Assembly (NCBI GenBank): GCA_902557655.1
Contig: CACEAZ010000010.1
Location: 1-57,902, forward strand
DNA length: 57,902 bases
Source: an uncultured Bacteroidota bacterium
GTDB taxonomy: Bacteria > Bacteroidota > Bacteroidia > Flavobacteriales > Flavobacteriaceae
Direction of reading: 5' to 3'
This document shows, one piece after another, positions 26,777 through 34,099 of this stretch. The notes under the pieces were generated by a model. That model had not been told where the DNA came from. It saw only the letters and a list, made by a program, of their open reading frames with translations, and did no database searches. Both the position numbers and the translations under genes were made by a program. Each line of letters starts with the position of its first letter. The stretch's first letter is position 1.

Positions 26777-27724
26777 TCACAAATTTAATTTTTTGGAAAT
26801 TTTATATTGCGGTTTTTTATTGCTGTTTCGTAACATTAATTCCCCGATGAATCCCATTGAAAAAAATTGACTTCCTATAATCATTGTAACCAGGCTAATA
26901 TAAAATTCAGGTCTTTCTGTTATTAATTTGCCCAAGGGATTTACAAATAATTTATCATACCCAAGAAAAATTGCAAATAATAAACCTGTAGTTAACATTA
27001 AAAGTCCTAATGATCCAAAAAGATGCATTGGTCTTTTGCCAAAACTAGAAATAAACCAAATTGTTAAAAGATCTAAAAATCCATGAAGAAATCTACTGGC
27101 TCCAAATTTAGTTCTTCCGTATTTTCGGGGCCTATGATTAACAATTTTTTGACCAATTTTTTTAAAACCCTCATTTTTAGCCAAAATAGGGATGTATCTG
27201 TGCATTTCTCCATATACATTTATTGATTTTATCACATCTCTTTTGAAAGCTTTTAATCCACAATTAAAGTCATTTAGTTTGATTCCTGACGTTAATCTTG
27301 CAGCAAAATTGAAAATTTTGGAGGGAATATTTTTTGATAATACCGAATCGTATCTTTTTTTCTTCCATCCTGAAACCAAATCATAATTATCATTTGTAAT
27401 CATATTATACATTTCAGGAATTTCTTTTGGATCATCTTGAAGATCCGCATCCATTGTAAATACTACTTCTCCTTGACATTTCAAAAACCCGGCATGAAGC
27501 GCTTGAGATTTACCATAATTTCTTAAAAATCTTATTCCTTTGATGTTCTTTTTATCAATTGATAGGTTTTGTATTAATTCCCAAGAACCGTCTGTACTTC
27601 CGTCATCAATTAGAATAATCTCATTAGTAAAGCTATATGCTTTCATAAGCTCATCAATAGAGTTTATTAACTCTAAAAGAGATTCTTTTTCATTTAAAAG
27701 CGGTATTATGACAGAAATATTCAC
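26777..27724 (-). CDS. Family 2 glycosyltransferase, DPM1/GtrB-like, with two C-terminal membrane helices
   Basis: This 315-residue protein has a GT-A domain: SVIIPLLNEKESL, IDDGSTDGSW, the metal-binding FTMDADLQDDP, and NDFNCGLKAFKRDV. Two transmembrane helices near residues 238-260 and 275-300 anchor it. Such enzymes transfer a sugar from a nucleotide donor to polyprenyl phosphate at the inner membrane. The start codon is GTG. It lies six bases downstream of the DUF4199 gene, a pair frequently seen in Bacteroidota. Confidence 0.92.
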   Translation of the reverse strand: MNISVIIPLLNEKESLLELINSIDELMKAYSFTNEIILIDDGSTDGSWELIQNLSIDKKNIKGIRFLRNYGKSQALHAGFLKCQGEVVFTMDADLQDDPKEIPEMYNMITNDNYDLVSGWKKKRYDSVLSKNIPSKIFNFAARLTSGIKLNDFNCGLKAFKRDVIKSINVYGEMHRYIPILAKNEGFKKIGQKIVNHRPRKYGRTKFGASRFLHGFLDLLTIWFISSFGKRPMHLFGSLGLLMLTTGLLFAIFLGYDKLFVNPLGKLITERPEFYISLVTMIIGSQFFSMGFIGELMLRNSNKKPQYKISKKLNL

Positions 27725-27730
27725 TAATGT

Positions 27731-28246
27731 TTATGATTTTTTCATTACAACGGCTACCAAGAGTCCAAAAATTGCATTTCTTAATAGAGCATTAGCATAA
27801 TTTTGAAAAATTGCCATGTAAGAGAATGAATGATTATTTTGCATTTCGTTCATTGCTTCACTTATCATTTCAGAGGTAGCCCCGAAATTTTCCATCATTA
27901 CTTTTGAACTTACCATTATTTCTTCATGAATTATGTCTGCAGCAGCAGGATCAATAATTTTAAAAATTACAATGTTTCCGAAAGTAACAATTAAATAGCC
28001 AATAGCAATACATAAAAAATAAGCAGTAAACGCCTCTTTAAAAGAAATTATATCATTCTGTAATTTTCTTGCACTAAAAACAGAGTATATACTAAAACCT
28101 AGTGCTGGTATCATGTAGGCAAGAATCACAGAAAAATTTGTGAATAATTTTATATCTATAATGTAAATTATTGTTGTTATTACGAATAAAAGAGTTCCTA
28201 GTTTTACACCAAGATCAATAGAATTTTTTTTGAGGGTAGTATCCAT
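27731..28246 (-). CDS. DUF4199 family membrane protein
   Basis: This is a 171-residue protein of four predicted transmembrane helices (around residues 13-30, 37-55, 72-95 and 145-168). I chose the ATG at 28246 (MDTTLKKNSIDLG) instead of an upstream start at 28306, because the family begins this way and a TAnnTTTG box lies just upstream of 28246. The loop between helices three and four is acidic and Met-rich (EAMNEMQNNH), as in other DUF4199 members. The function is unknown. It precedes the GT2 gene by six bases. Confidence 0.85.
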   Translation of the reverse strand: MDTTLKKNSIDLGVKLGTLLFVITTIIYIIDIKLFTNFSVILAYMIPALGFSIYSVFSARKLQNDIISFKEAFTAYFLCIAIGYLIVTFGNIVIFKIIDPAAADIIHEEIMVSSKVMMENFGATSEMISEAMNEMQNNHSFSYMAIFQNYANALLRNAIFGLLVAVVMKKS

Positions 28247-28263
28247 ATTTTCATAATTTGCTT

Positions 28264-28271
28264 CAAATATA
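28264..28271 (-). promoter_or_regulatory. -7 promoter box for DUF4199-GT2
   Basis: TATATTTG on the minus strand at 28271-28264 lies 17 bases before the DUF4199 ATG. It supports the 28246 start. No TTG is found at the ideal -33 distance. Confidence 0.45.
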
Positions 28272-28315
28272 CAAAAAGGATATTCCAAAAAAATTAAATA
28301 AAACACTTACAAAAA

Positions 28316-28345
28316 TTGTTTAATGTTAAAAATTCAATAAATTTG
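28316..28345 (+). promoter_or_regulatory. Promoter for rpmE2
   Basis: The -33 TTG is at 28316-28318 and the -7 TAAATTTG at 28338-28345, with 19 bases between them, an exact fit to the Bacteroidota consensus. It lies back to back with the DUF4199 promoter. The apparent upstream TTG reading start of L31 falls in the -33 element, so it cannot be the translation start. Confidence 0.65.
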
Positions 28346-28363
28346 CACCTCAAAATCAGTAAA

Positions 28364-28618
28364 ATGAAAAAAGGTATACACCCTGAAAACTATAGACTTG
28401 TCGCATTCAAAGACATGTCTAATAATGATATATTTTTAGCCAAATCAACAGCTCAAACAAGTGAAACTGTATCTGTTGATGGAGTAGATTATCCACTTGT
28501 AAAGCTTGAGATCTCTAGAACATCTCATCCTTATTATACTGGTAAAGCTAAACTTGTTGATACCGCTGGTAGAATAGACAAATTCAAAACCAAATACGCG
28601 AAATTCAATAAAAAATAA
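28364..28618 (+). CDS. rpmE2: 50S ribosomal protein L31, type B
   Basis: This 84-residue protein begins MKKGIHPENYRLVAFKDM and contains EISRTSHPYYTGKAKLVDTA with the family C-terminal basic end. It lacks the CxxC zinc pairs of type A L31, so it is the zinc-independent form. The start at 28364 is fixed by the family N-terminus and by the promoter at 28316-28345, which overlaps any longer reading. A strong terminator follows, so it is monocistronic. Confidence 0.97.
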   Translation: MKKGIHPENYRLVAFKDMSNNDIFLAKSTAQTSETVSVDGVDYPLVKLEISRTSHPYYTGKAKLVDTAGRIDKFKTKYAKFNKK

Positions 28619-28643
28619 AAATCAGTTTTTTTAAAAATCTTTG

Positions 28644-28676
28644 AGCCTCTTATATAAAATTAAGAGGCTTTTTTTT
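28644..28676 (+). terminator. Intrinsic terminator after rpmE2
   Basis: AGCCTCTTA (28644-28652) pairs with TAAGAGGCT (28661-28669) around an 8-base loop, followed by a run of eight T. This is a classic rho-independent terminator 25 bases past the L31 stop. Confidence 0.85.
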
Positions 28677-28705
28677 ATACATTTAACCAATAAATTATTC
28701 AAAAC

Positions 28706-29128
28706 ATGGCTGAAATAGATTTTAGAGCTGTTAAAAGATCTGATTTAAAAGAAATAATAGTATTATTAAATCAACTCAAGGAAATAGATATTTCAAAAAT
28801 TAATTTAAATAAAGCGTGGAGTGATTTTATATCAAACTCAAGTTCTAATTCTATTGTTGGTATTTATAATAATAAAGTTGTTGCATACGGTAGCTTGGTT
28901 GTTGAAAATAAAATCAGAGGAGAGGTTGCTGGTCATATTGAAGATATTGTAGTTGACAGCAATATAAGAGGAAAAATGATTGGAGTTGCTTTAATTAAGG
29001 AACTGATAAAAATAGGGGAAATTAAGGGGTGTTACAGAATAACATTATTTTGTAAAGAAACATTAGTTAAATTTTACTCTAGAAACGGATTTGAGGTTAA
29101 TAACGTTGTAATGAAAAAGTATCTTTAG
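28706..29128 (+). CDS. GNAT acetyltransferase resembling glucosamine-6-phosphate N-acetyltransferase (GNA1)
   Basis: This 140-residue single-domain GNAT has the core GHIEDIVVDSNIRGKMIGVAL, written in pieces: GHIEDIVVDS, the acetyl-CoA loop RGKMIG, and CYRITLFCKE..VKFYSRNGFE. This pattern is closer to GNA1-type enzymes, which acetylate glucosamine 6-phosphate, than to generic RimI-like members. Family membership is sure; the GNA1-like substrate is an inference from these motifs. It lies between the rpmE2 terminator and a convergent lipoprotein gene that it overlaps by four bases. Confidence 0.85.
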   Translation: MAEIDFRAVKRSDLKEIIVLLNQLKEIDISKINLNKAWSDFISNSSSNSIVGIYNNKVVAYGSLVVENKIRGEVAGHIEDIVVDSNIRGKMIGVALIKELIKIGEIKGCYRITLFCKETLVKFYSRNGFEVNNVVMKKYL

Positions 29129-30717
29129 TCTTTCCTAACCGATCTTAAATCTAATAAATTTGTAGGATTAATCTTCATTTCCTTCACATCCTTAGACACA
29201 AATCTTACAACTTCATCATAGAAAAGAGGTACAATTACGGAATTAGAAATCACAATAGAATCCATTTTTTTATATAAAAACTCTTTGTTAGTCTGATCAT
29301 TTTCCTTTAACGATTGCTCATAGAGTTTGTCATAATTTTGATCAAAAAAATGTGTATAATTTGGTCCATTTGGGGCAAAATTCTTGCTGTAAAACAATGA
29401 TAAATAATTTTCAGCATCCGGATAGTCTGCTATCCAGCTAGCTCTAAAGAAATTTAATTTTCCATTAGCTTTTGCTTGTTTGAGTGCTGAACCTGGAATT
29501 ACGTCTATAATTATTTTAATTCCTATTTTTTCCAATTCTTTCTGAAGGAATTCGCAATAGATTAAATAATTGCTTGAAGTTGTAAGTTTTATCGATGGAC
29601 TTTCGTTATATTTTTTTTTGTACTCATTAACCAATTTTTTTGCCTTTGATATATCATATTCATTGTTTTTATTTCTAGAATAACCGGGTAGCCCATAAGG
29701 GATAAAACCTCCATTAGCTGCAATTCCAATACCATTCCTTAGATATTTTATCATTTTTTCTTTGTCAAAACCAATATTTATCGCCTTCCTAATCAGCTCA
29801 GATTGTATCGTTTTATTATTGGAATCCATGAAAAATGCCAAGTATTCTGTATTCAAGAAGGGGCCTCTCATCATCTCAATTGAACTCTTATATTCTTCTT
29901 TTAGCTCACCCTTATAATTAATTACTTCATCTTTGTAAGAGTTATCAAGTCCAGAAATAAAATCAATCTCCCCTTTAATTAACTGAAGAAATTCGCTTTG
30001 TTTCTCTGGTAAAAATGAAATTGATACCGCTTCAAGAAATGGAAGTTTTTCTCCATTTTTATTCGTTTTGTGGTATTCTGTATTTTTTCTCAAAACAAGT
30101 TTGATGTTTTCTTCCCATCTTTTAAATTTAAATGGCCCCGTTCCAATTGGATTTGAACGAAATTTTTCACCATAAAATTCAACTACATCTTTTGGTACAA
30201 CAGAACAGTATTTCATTGTAAGTATTCCTAAAAAAGCATTAAATGGATCTTTTAATTTAATTTCAAAAATAGAATCATTAACTGCACTAAAGCTTTCAAC
30301 TTTATCTAAAACCCAAGCACCTGGAGCTGCTATTTTTGGATCAATCAATCTATTAAAACTATACTCAAAATCATGTGCTGTAACATTTCTGTTTTTTATT
30401 TTGTGATGAGGGTGAAATTTAACCGAATTATCAATAAGAAAACTATATAATTTCCCATCGTCTGAAATACTCCATTTTTTTGCTATTGACGGGGTTATAT
30501 TCATTACACTATCCATCTCAACCAATCCGTCAAAGATTTGGTTAACCGCCCAAATATTAGCAATATCTTTGGCATATATAGGATCTAAAGAGTTAATATT
30601 TTTATGTTCATTATATCTAAAGACATTGTTTGTGTCAAAATCAGAAACGCTACTGCAACTGCAAAAAACCATTATTGCAACTAATGAGTTAAGTGTAAGT
30701 TTATATTTGATAGTCAA
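29125..30717 (-). CDS. Solute-binding lipoprotein of ABC transporter family 5 (peptide/oligopeptide type)
   Basis: This 530-residue protein has a short lipoprotein signal ending in VFCSCS, so Cys20 or Cys22 would be lipidated. The SBP_bac_5 fold follows: NSLDPIYAKDIANIW, the YSFLIDNSVKFHPHH strand, TAHDFEYSFNRLIDP, GTGPFKFKRWEEN, ELIRKAINIGFDKEKMI and the late SWIADYPDAENYL. Members capture peptides, sugars or nickel for import. No permease or ATPase genes are adjacent, so its partner must be elsewhere. The start appears to be TTG at 30717; no ATG precedes the signal peptide. Confidence 0.88.
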   Translation of the reverse strand: MTIKYKLTLNSLVAIMVFCSCSSVSDFDTNNVFRYNEHKNINSLDPIYAKDIANIWAVNQIFDGLVEMDSVMNITPSIAKKWSISDDGKLYSFLIDNSVKFHPHHKIKNRNVTAHDFEYSFNRLIDPKIAAPGAWVLDKVESFSAVNDSIFEIKLKDPFNAFLGILTMKYCSVVPKDVVEFYGEKFRSNPIGTGPFKFKRWEENIKLVLRKNTEYHKTNKNGEKLPFLEAVSISFLPEKQSEFLQLIKGEIDFISGLDNSYKDEVINYKGELKEEYKSSIEMMRGPFLNTEYLAFFMDSNNKTIQSELIRKAINIGFDKEKMIKYLRNGIGIAANGGFIPYGLPGYSRNKNNEYDISKAKKLVNEYKKKYNESPSIKLTTSSNYLIYCEFLQKELEKIGIKIIIDVIPGSALKQAKANGKLNFFRASWIADYPDAENYLSLFYSKNFAPNGPNYTHFFDQNYDKLYEQSLKENDQTNKEFLYKKMDSIVISNSVIVPLFYDEVVRFVSKDVKEMKINPTNLLDLRSVRKD

Positions 30718-30774
30718 AGCTTTTTTTGGTATTTATTTAGTCGTAAATTTACAATCCTTTTATTATTATAAATA

Positions 30775-32139
30775 ATGACAAGCGTTAAAAAAGTTGCATT
30801 TCATACATTAGGTTGTAAATTGAATTTTACAGAGTCTTCAACAATTGCAAGATCATTTAAAGAAAATGGGTATGAGTTAACCGATTTTTCCAACAAAGCA
30901 GACTTTTATGTGATTAATACTTGTTCAGTTACTGAAAATGCTGATAAAAAGTTTAAAAATATCTTAAACAAAGCAAAAAGAAATAACTCAAGTGCAAAAA
31001 ACATAGTTATTGGTTGTTATGCACAATTAAAACCAGTCGAAATTTCTAATATTCCCGGTGTAGATTTAGTTTTAGGTGCAAATGAAAAATTTAATGTTGT
31101 TGATTATATAGAAGACTTAAAAAACAACGATAAACCTTTAGTTCATTCCTGTAATATTAATGATATTGAAACATATGAAAGCAGCTACTCTGTAGACGAT
31201 AGAACTAGATCTTTTTTAAAAGTCCAAGATGGTTGTGATTATAAGTGTACTTATTGTACAATTCCTAGGGCAAGAGGTTTTTCTAGAAGTGATTCTTTAG
31301 AAAATATAAAAGACAATATTTCTAAAATTGCTTCTAAGGGTGTAAAAGAGATCATTTTAACCGGCGTCAATATTGGGGATTATGGAAAAGGTGAGTATGG
31401 TAATAAAAAACATAAGTCAACTTTTTTTGATTTGATCAAAGAACTAGACAAATCAATGGGAATTGAAAGGCTCAGAATTTCATCTGTAGAACCAAACCTT
31501 CTTAAAAATGAAATAATTGATTTTATTTCTCAAAGTAATTTATTTGTACCACATTTTCATATTCCATTACAAAGTGGGTCAAACAAAATATTAGGATTAA
31601 TGAAAAGGAGGTATCAAAAAGAACTTTACCAGAAAAAAATTGAATATATAAATAGAAAAATAGATAATGTTTGTATTGGGGTTGATGTTATCGTAGGATT
31701 TCCAGGAGAAACCGAGGAGGATTTTCAAGAGACTTACCACTTTCTTAAAAGTCTAGAAATTTCTTATTTACATGTTTTTACCTATTCTGAAAGAGATGAT
31801 ACAGAGGCGGCTTTAATGTCTAATATCGTTCCTAAAAATATTAGAAATCAAAGAAGTAGAATTCTAAGGTCATTATCAGAAAAAAAGAGTAGAGCTTTTT
31901 ATAATTCACAATTAAACAGTAAAAGAATTGTTTTGTATGAATCAGAAAATAAATATGGATACATTCACGGGTATACTGATAATTATGTAAAGGTTAGAAC
32001 TCCTTGGGATCCAAAATTATCTAATAAACTCGTGTATTCAAAATTGCAAAATATTGATGATGAGGGGTTTATGAGGGCAGAAATGATTATCCAAAATAAA
32101 AACTTTAGACAAGTATCATATTCTGATGCCCACGGGTAA
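30775..32139 (+). CDS. mtaB: tRNA t6A37 methylthiotransferase MtaB
   Basis: This 454-residue radical SAM enzyme converts t6A at position 37 of ANN-decoding tRNAs to ms2t6A. The N-terminal MTTase domain has three iron-sulfur cysteines (GCKLN, NTCSVT, IGCYAQ). The radical SAM motif is CDYKCTYCTIPRARG, and SGSNKILGLMKRRY and the GVDVIVGFPGETEEDF segment are characteristic. A TRAM-like C-terminal region binds tRNA. CSVTENADKKFKNI and the overall length favour MtaB over MiaB or RimO. It converges with the small GNAT gene, overlapping it by 24 bases. Confidence 0.93.
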   Translation: MTSVKKVAFHTLGCKLNFTESSTIARSFKENGYELTDFSNKADFYVINTCSVTENADKKFKNILNKAKRNNSSAKNIVIGCYAQLKPVEISNIPGVDLVLGANEKFNVVDYIEDLKNNDKPLVHSCNINDIETYESSYSVDDRTRSFLKVQDGCDYKCTYCTIPRARGFSRSDSLENIKDNISKIASKGVKEIILTGVNIGDYGKGEYGNKKHKSTFFDLIKELDKSMGIERLRISSVEPNLLKNEIIDFISQSNLFVPHFHIPLQSGSNKILGLMKRRYQKELYQKKIEYINRKIDNVCIGVDVIVGFPGETEEDFQETYHFLKSLEISYLHVFTYSERDDTEAALMSNIVPKNIRNQRSRILRSLSEKKSRAFYNSQLNSKRIVLYESENKYGYIHGYTDNYVKVRTPWDPKLSNKLVYSKLQNIDDEGFMRAEMIIQNKNFRQVSYSDAHG

Positions 32140-32400
32140 TAGAGATTTGTATTTTCTATTTTTCCTTATAAATTTTGTTATTATGGCTGCAGTTGGAACT
32201 ACACTAATATTTCTATCTCTGATAATTTCTAAAACTTCTGACATGAAATTTTCACAGAATGCATCCCTATTTTTCATTTCAGGAACTAGAATTTTAGTAA
32301 GGAAAATTTTTCTCTCTTGGACAGAGTACTCGATTATAGCTAAACCGCCGTTAATTTTTGTCTCAAATTGTCTTAAAAAGTTATTATCTGTTATTTCCAT
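32116..32400 (-). CDS. YjdJ-like GNAT domain protein
   Basis: This 94-residue minimal GNAT is of the GCN5-related type 2 family. ALAIIEYS-like strands (here GGLAIIEYSV), FLTKILVPEMKNRD and SVVPTAAIITKFIRKNRKY correspond to the family pattern in which the last segment holds the acetyl-CoA and catalytic region. The ATG at 32400 was chosen over an upstream TTG (32409). The acetyl-CoA loop is weakly conserved. The acceptor is unknown. It overlaps the mtaB 3' end tail to tail. The opposite-strand reading over the same interval lacks family features. Confidence 0.75.
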   Translation of the reverse strand: MEITDNNFLRQFETKINGGLAIIEYSVQERKIFLTKILVPEMKNRDAFCENFMSEVLEIIRDRNISVVPTAAIITKFIRKNRKYKSLLPVGIRI

Positions 32401-32431
32401 AATTAACAAAACTTTATTAAAAAGTTGAATG

Positions 32432-32439
32432 CAAATTTA
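32432..32439 (-). promoter_or_regulatory. Possible -7 box for the YjdJ-like gene
   Basis: TAAATTTG on the minus strand (32439-32432) matches TAnnTTTG and lies 32 bases before the ATG at 32400. No -33 TTG stands at the right distance, so this is tentative. Confidence 0.3.
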
Positions 32440-32470
32440 ATAAATTTAAACTAAATCGATTTTTTACTAA

Positions 32471-33136
32471 ATGGATAACTCTGTAAATCATATTTATATG
32501 ATGCCAGGATTGGCAGCAAATTCTAAGGTTTTTGAAAATATAAACCTTAAAAATGACAATTATTGCATTCATACGTTGGATTGGGATCAGCCAAAGAATG
32601 GTGAGTCCCTTAAAAATTATTGTAAAAGATTTTCAAAAAAAATAATTCATAATAATCCGATTTTACTAGGTGTTTCCTTTGGAGGTATTATTGTTCAGGA
32701 AATAGATAAGCTGATTAATGCAAAAAGGGTTATTATTGTTTCTAGTGTTAAAAAAGATTCAGAATTTCCGATGGTTTTTAAAATTGCCAGAGATTATGGT
32801 CTAAATAATGCTTTGCCCTTTGGAATGTTTGATAATGCGATAAATATTTCTATGAAATTAAATATTAATAAATTATATAAAAGAATTGACCTTGCAGAGA
32901 GATATTTGACAGAAAGGGATGAATACTATTTAGAATGGGCGGTTAAAAGTCTTTTAAATTGGAGACAGGATACTCATAGAGAAGATATAATTCACATTAA
33001 TGGGGATAGGGATAAAGTTTTCCCAATCAATAATATATCAAATTGTATAATTTTAAAAGGTGGTAGACACGAGATGATTATTCTTAGAGCTAAATGGTTT
33101 AACGAAAATTTGATAAAACTTATCGAAAAGGTTTAA
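32471..33136 (+). CDS. Small alpha/beta hydrolase
   Basis: This 221-residue protein has the nucleophile elbow GVSFGGIIVQ, a later acidic strand end HINGDRDKVFP with the probable catalytic Asp, and the terminal GGRHEMI with the His. The N-terminal YMMPGLAANSKVF supplies an oxyanion-type loop. The cap is short and helical. It is likely an esterase or lipase-type cytosolic hydrolase, but the substrate is not known. It converges on the TPR gene with a one-base gap. Confidence 0.85.
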   Translation: MDNSVNHIYMMPGLAANSKVFENINLKNDNYCIHTLDWDQPKNGESLKNYCKRFSKKIIHNNPILLGVSFGGIIVQEIDKLINAKRVIIVSSVKKDSEFPMVFKIARDYGLNNALPFGMFDNAINISMKLNINKLYKRIDLAERYLTERDEYYLEWAVKSLLNWRQDTHREDIIHINGDRDKVFPINNISNCIILKGGRHEMIILRAKWFNENLIKLIEKV

Positions 33137-33137
33137 T

Positions 33138-33707
33138 TTATCTTCTTCTCATATTATTTCTTCCAAAATGCTGATTCGGGATATTTGTTTTTTTCATTTG
33201 ATTTTTCATCATTTTGATTTGATCAGTTAGCATCCCATTTTTATCCAGATTTTGTGCTTCTTTTAACATTTTTTGCGCTTCTATTTTTCTTCTTTTAGTA
33301 AATAGTATGCCTGCTAAATTAAGCTTTGCCATTGCCAGGTCATGATCCATATTTAACCCAAGTGTTATGGCTGTCCTAAAATACTTTTCAGCTTGATTCA
33401 TGTTTTCCTGCGATATGATCAGACCCTTTAGATAATTAAAATAACCCTGTTGTTTCGTGGTAAGTGCAGTTTGTGGGTTTTTGATTCTATTTAACCACTT
33501 GTCAGCACCAACTAAGTTTTGTTTTCTTAACTGAAAAAAGGCGAGAATTAGAAATTCATTTCTAAAAAAAAGTAGAATAAAAATCAATGATAGAAATATT
33601 AAAGCGATACCGTTTCCTGTAGAACCAATAGAGCCGTCAACAAACTGTTTGATAGCTAATGAAAAAATCAAAACAGAGATAATTAGTTTTATGTACTTAT
33701 TAAACAT
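33138..33707 (-). CDS. Membrane-anchored tetratricopeptide-repeat protein
   Basis: This 189-residue protein has two N-terminal transmembrane helices (about residues 7-22 and 31-50) followed by about three TPR-like helical pairs: FQLRKQNLVGADKWLNRI, YFNYLKGLIISQENMNQAEKYFRTAI, and AMAKLNLAGILFTKRRKIEAQKMLKEA. The longer stretches are quoted in part only. The C-terminal tail is basic (NNMRRR). It is a conserved Bacteroidota protein of unknown function, probably a scaffold facing the cytoplasm. Confidence 0.8.
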   Translation of the reverse strand: MFNKYIKLIISVLIFSLAIKQFVDGSIGSTGNGIALIFLSLIFILLFFRNEFLILAFFQLRKQNLVGADKWLNRIKNPQTALTTKQQGYFNYLKGLIISQENMNQAEKYFRTAITLGLNMDHDLAMAKLNLAGILFTKRRKIEAQKMLKEAQNLDKNGMLTDQIKMMKNQMKKTNIPNQHFGRNNMRRR

Positions 33708-33775
33708 TCTTCTAAAAATTAAAATTTCGTTTTAAAATTAATAAAAAACAATTTGATAATTATTAAATAATTTGG

Positions 33776-33806
33776 TTTGTTTAAGTAAAAAGTCTTTGTA
33801 TATTTG
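33776..33806 (+). promoter_or_regulatory. Promoter for rpmH
   Basis: TTTG at 33776-33779 and TATATTTG at 33799-33806 are separated by 19 bases, a full consensus match. The rpmH ATG follows at 33845, leaving a leader of about 30 bases. A strong promoter is expected for a ribosomal protein gene. Confidence 0.7.
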
Positions 33807-33844
33807 CCCGCAGTTTTAGTTTTAAAACACCTAAATATTTTAAG

Positions 33845-34003
33845 ATGCCAAAAAGAACCTTTCAGCCTTCAAAGCGTAAGAGAAAAAATAAACACGGATT
33901 CAGAGAGAGAATGTCTACTGCAGCCGGAAGAAAAGTGCTTTCTAGAAGGAGAGCAAAGGGTAGAAAGAAGCTTTCGGTTTCATCTGAAAATAGCCCGAAA
34001 TAA
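33845..34003 (+). CDS. rpmH: 50S ribosomal protein L34
   Basis: This 52-residue very basic protein begins [19 protein letters not shown] and continues [21 protein letters not shown], the universal L34 pattern (QPSxxKRxxxHGFRxRM...GRxVLxxRRxKGRxxL). It is short and lies inside a longer out-of-frame reading (33804-34022) that is not a gene. A consensus promoter upstream and a strong terminator downstream make it a single-gene unit. The rpmH-carB order is common in Flavobacteriia. Confidence 0.98.
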   Translation: MPKRTFQPSKRKRKNKHGFRERMSTAAGRKVLSRRRAKGRKKLSVSSENSPK

Positions 34004-34032
34004 AATGATTAACAATTGTTAATATTATATAT

Positions 34033-34062
34033 GGTGTTACTTATAGTAACACCTTTTTTTTT
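34033..34062 (+). terminator. Intrinsic terminator after rpmH
   Basis: GGTGTTAC (34033-34040) pairs with GTAACACC (34046-34053) around loop TTATA, followed by nine T. It separates rpmH from carB. Confidence 0.85.
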
Positions 34063-34099
34063 ATTTTTTTGATTAGTACATTTAAAAAACTTTAATTCA

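Noticed and set aside
32126-32428. Plus-strand reading of 100 codons opposite the YjdJ-like GNAT
   Set aside because: It has no family features and overlaps the mtaB end in the same direction. The minus-strand GNAT has recognisable motifs.
33804-34022. 72-codon open reading over the rpmH region
   Set aside because: It is out of frame with L34, whose 52-residue sequence is unmistakable at 33845-34003. Its product resembles nothing.
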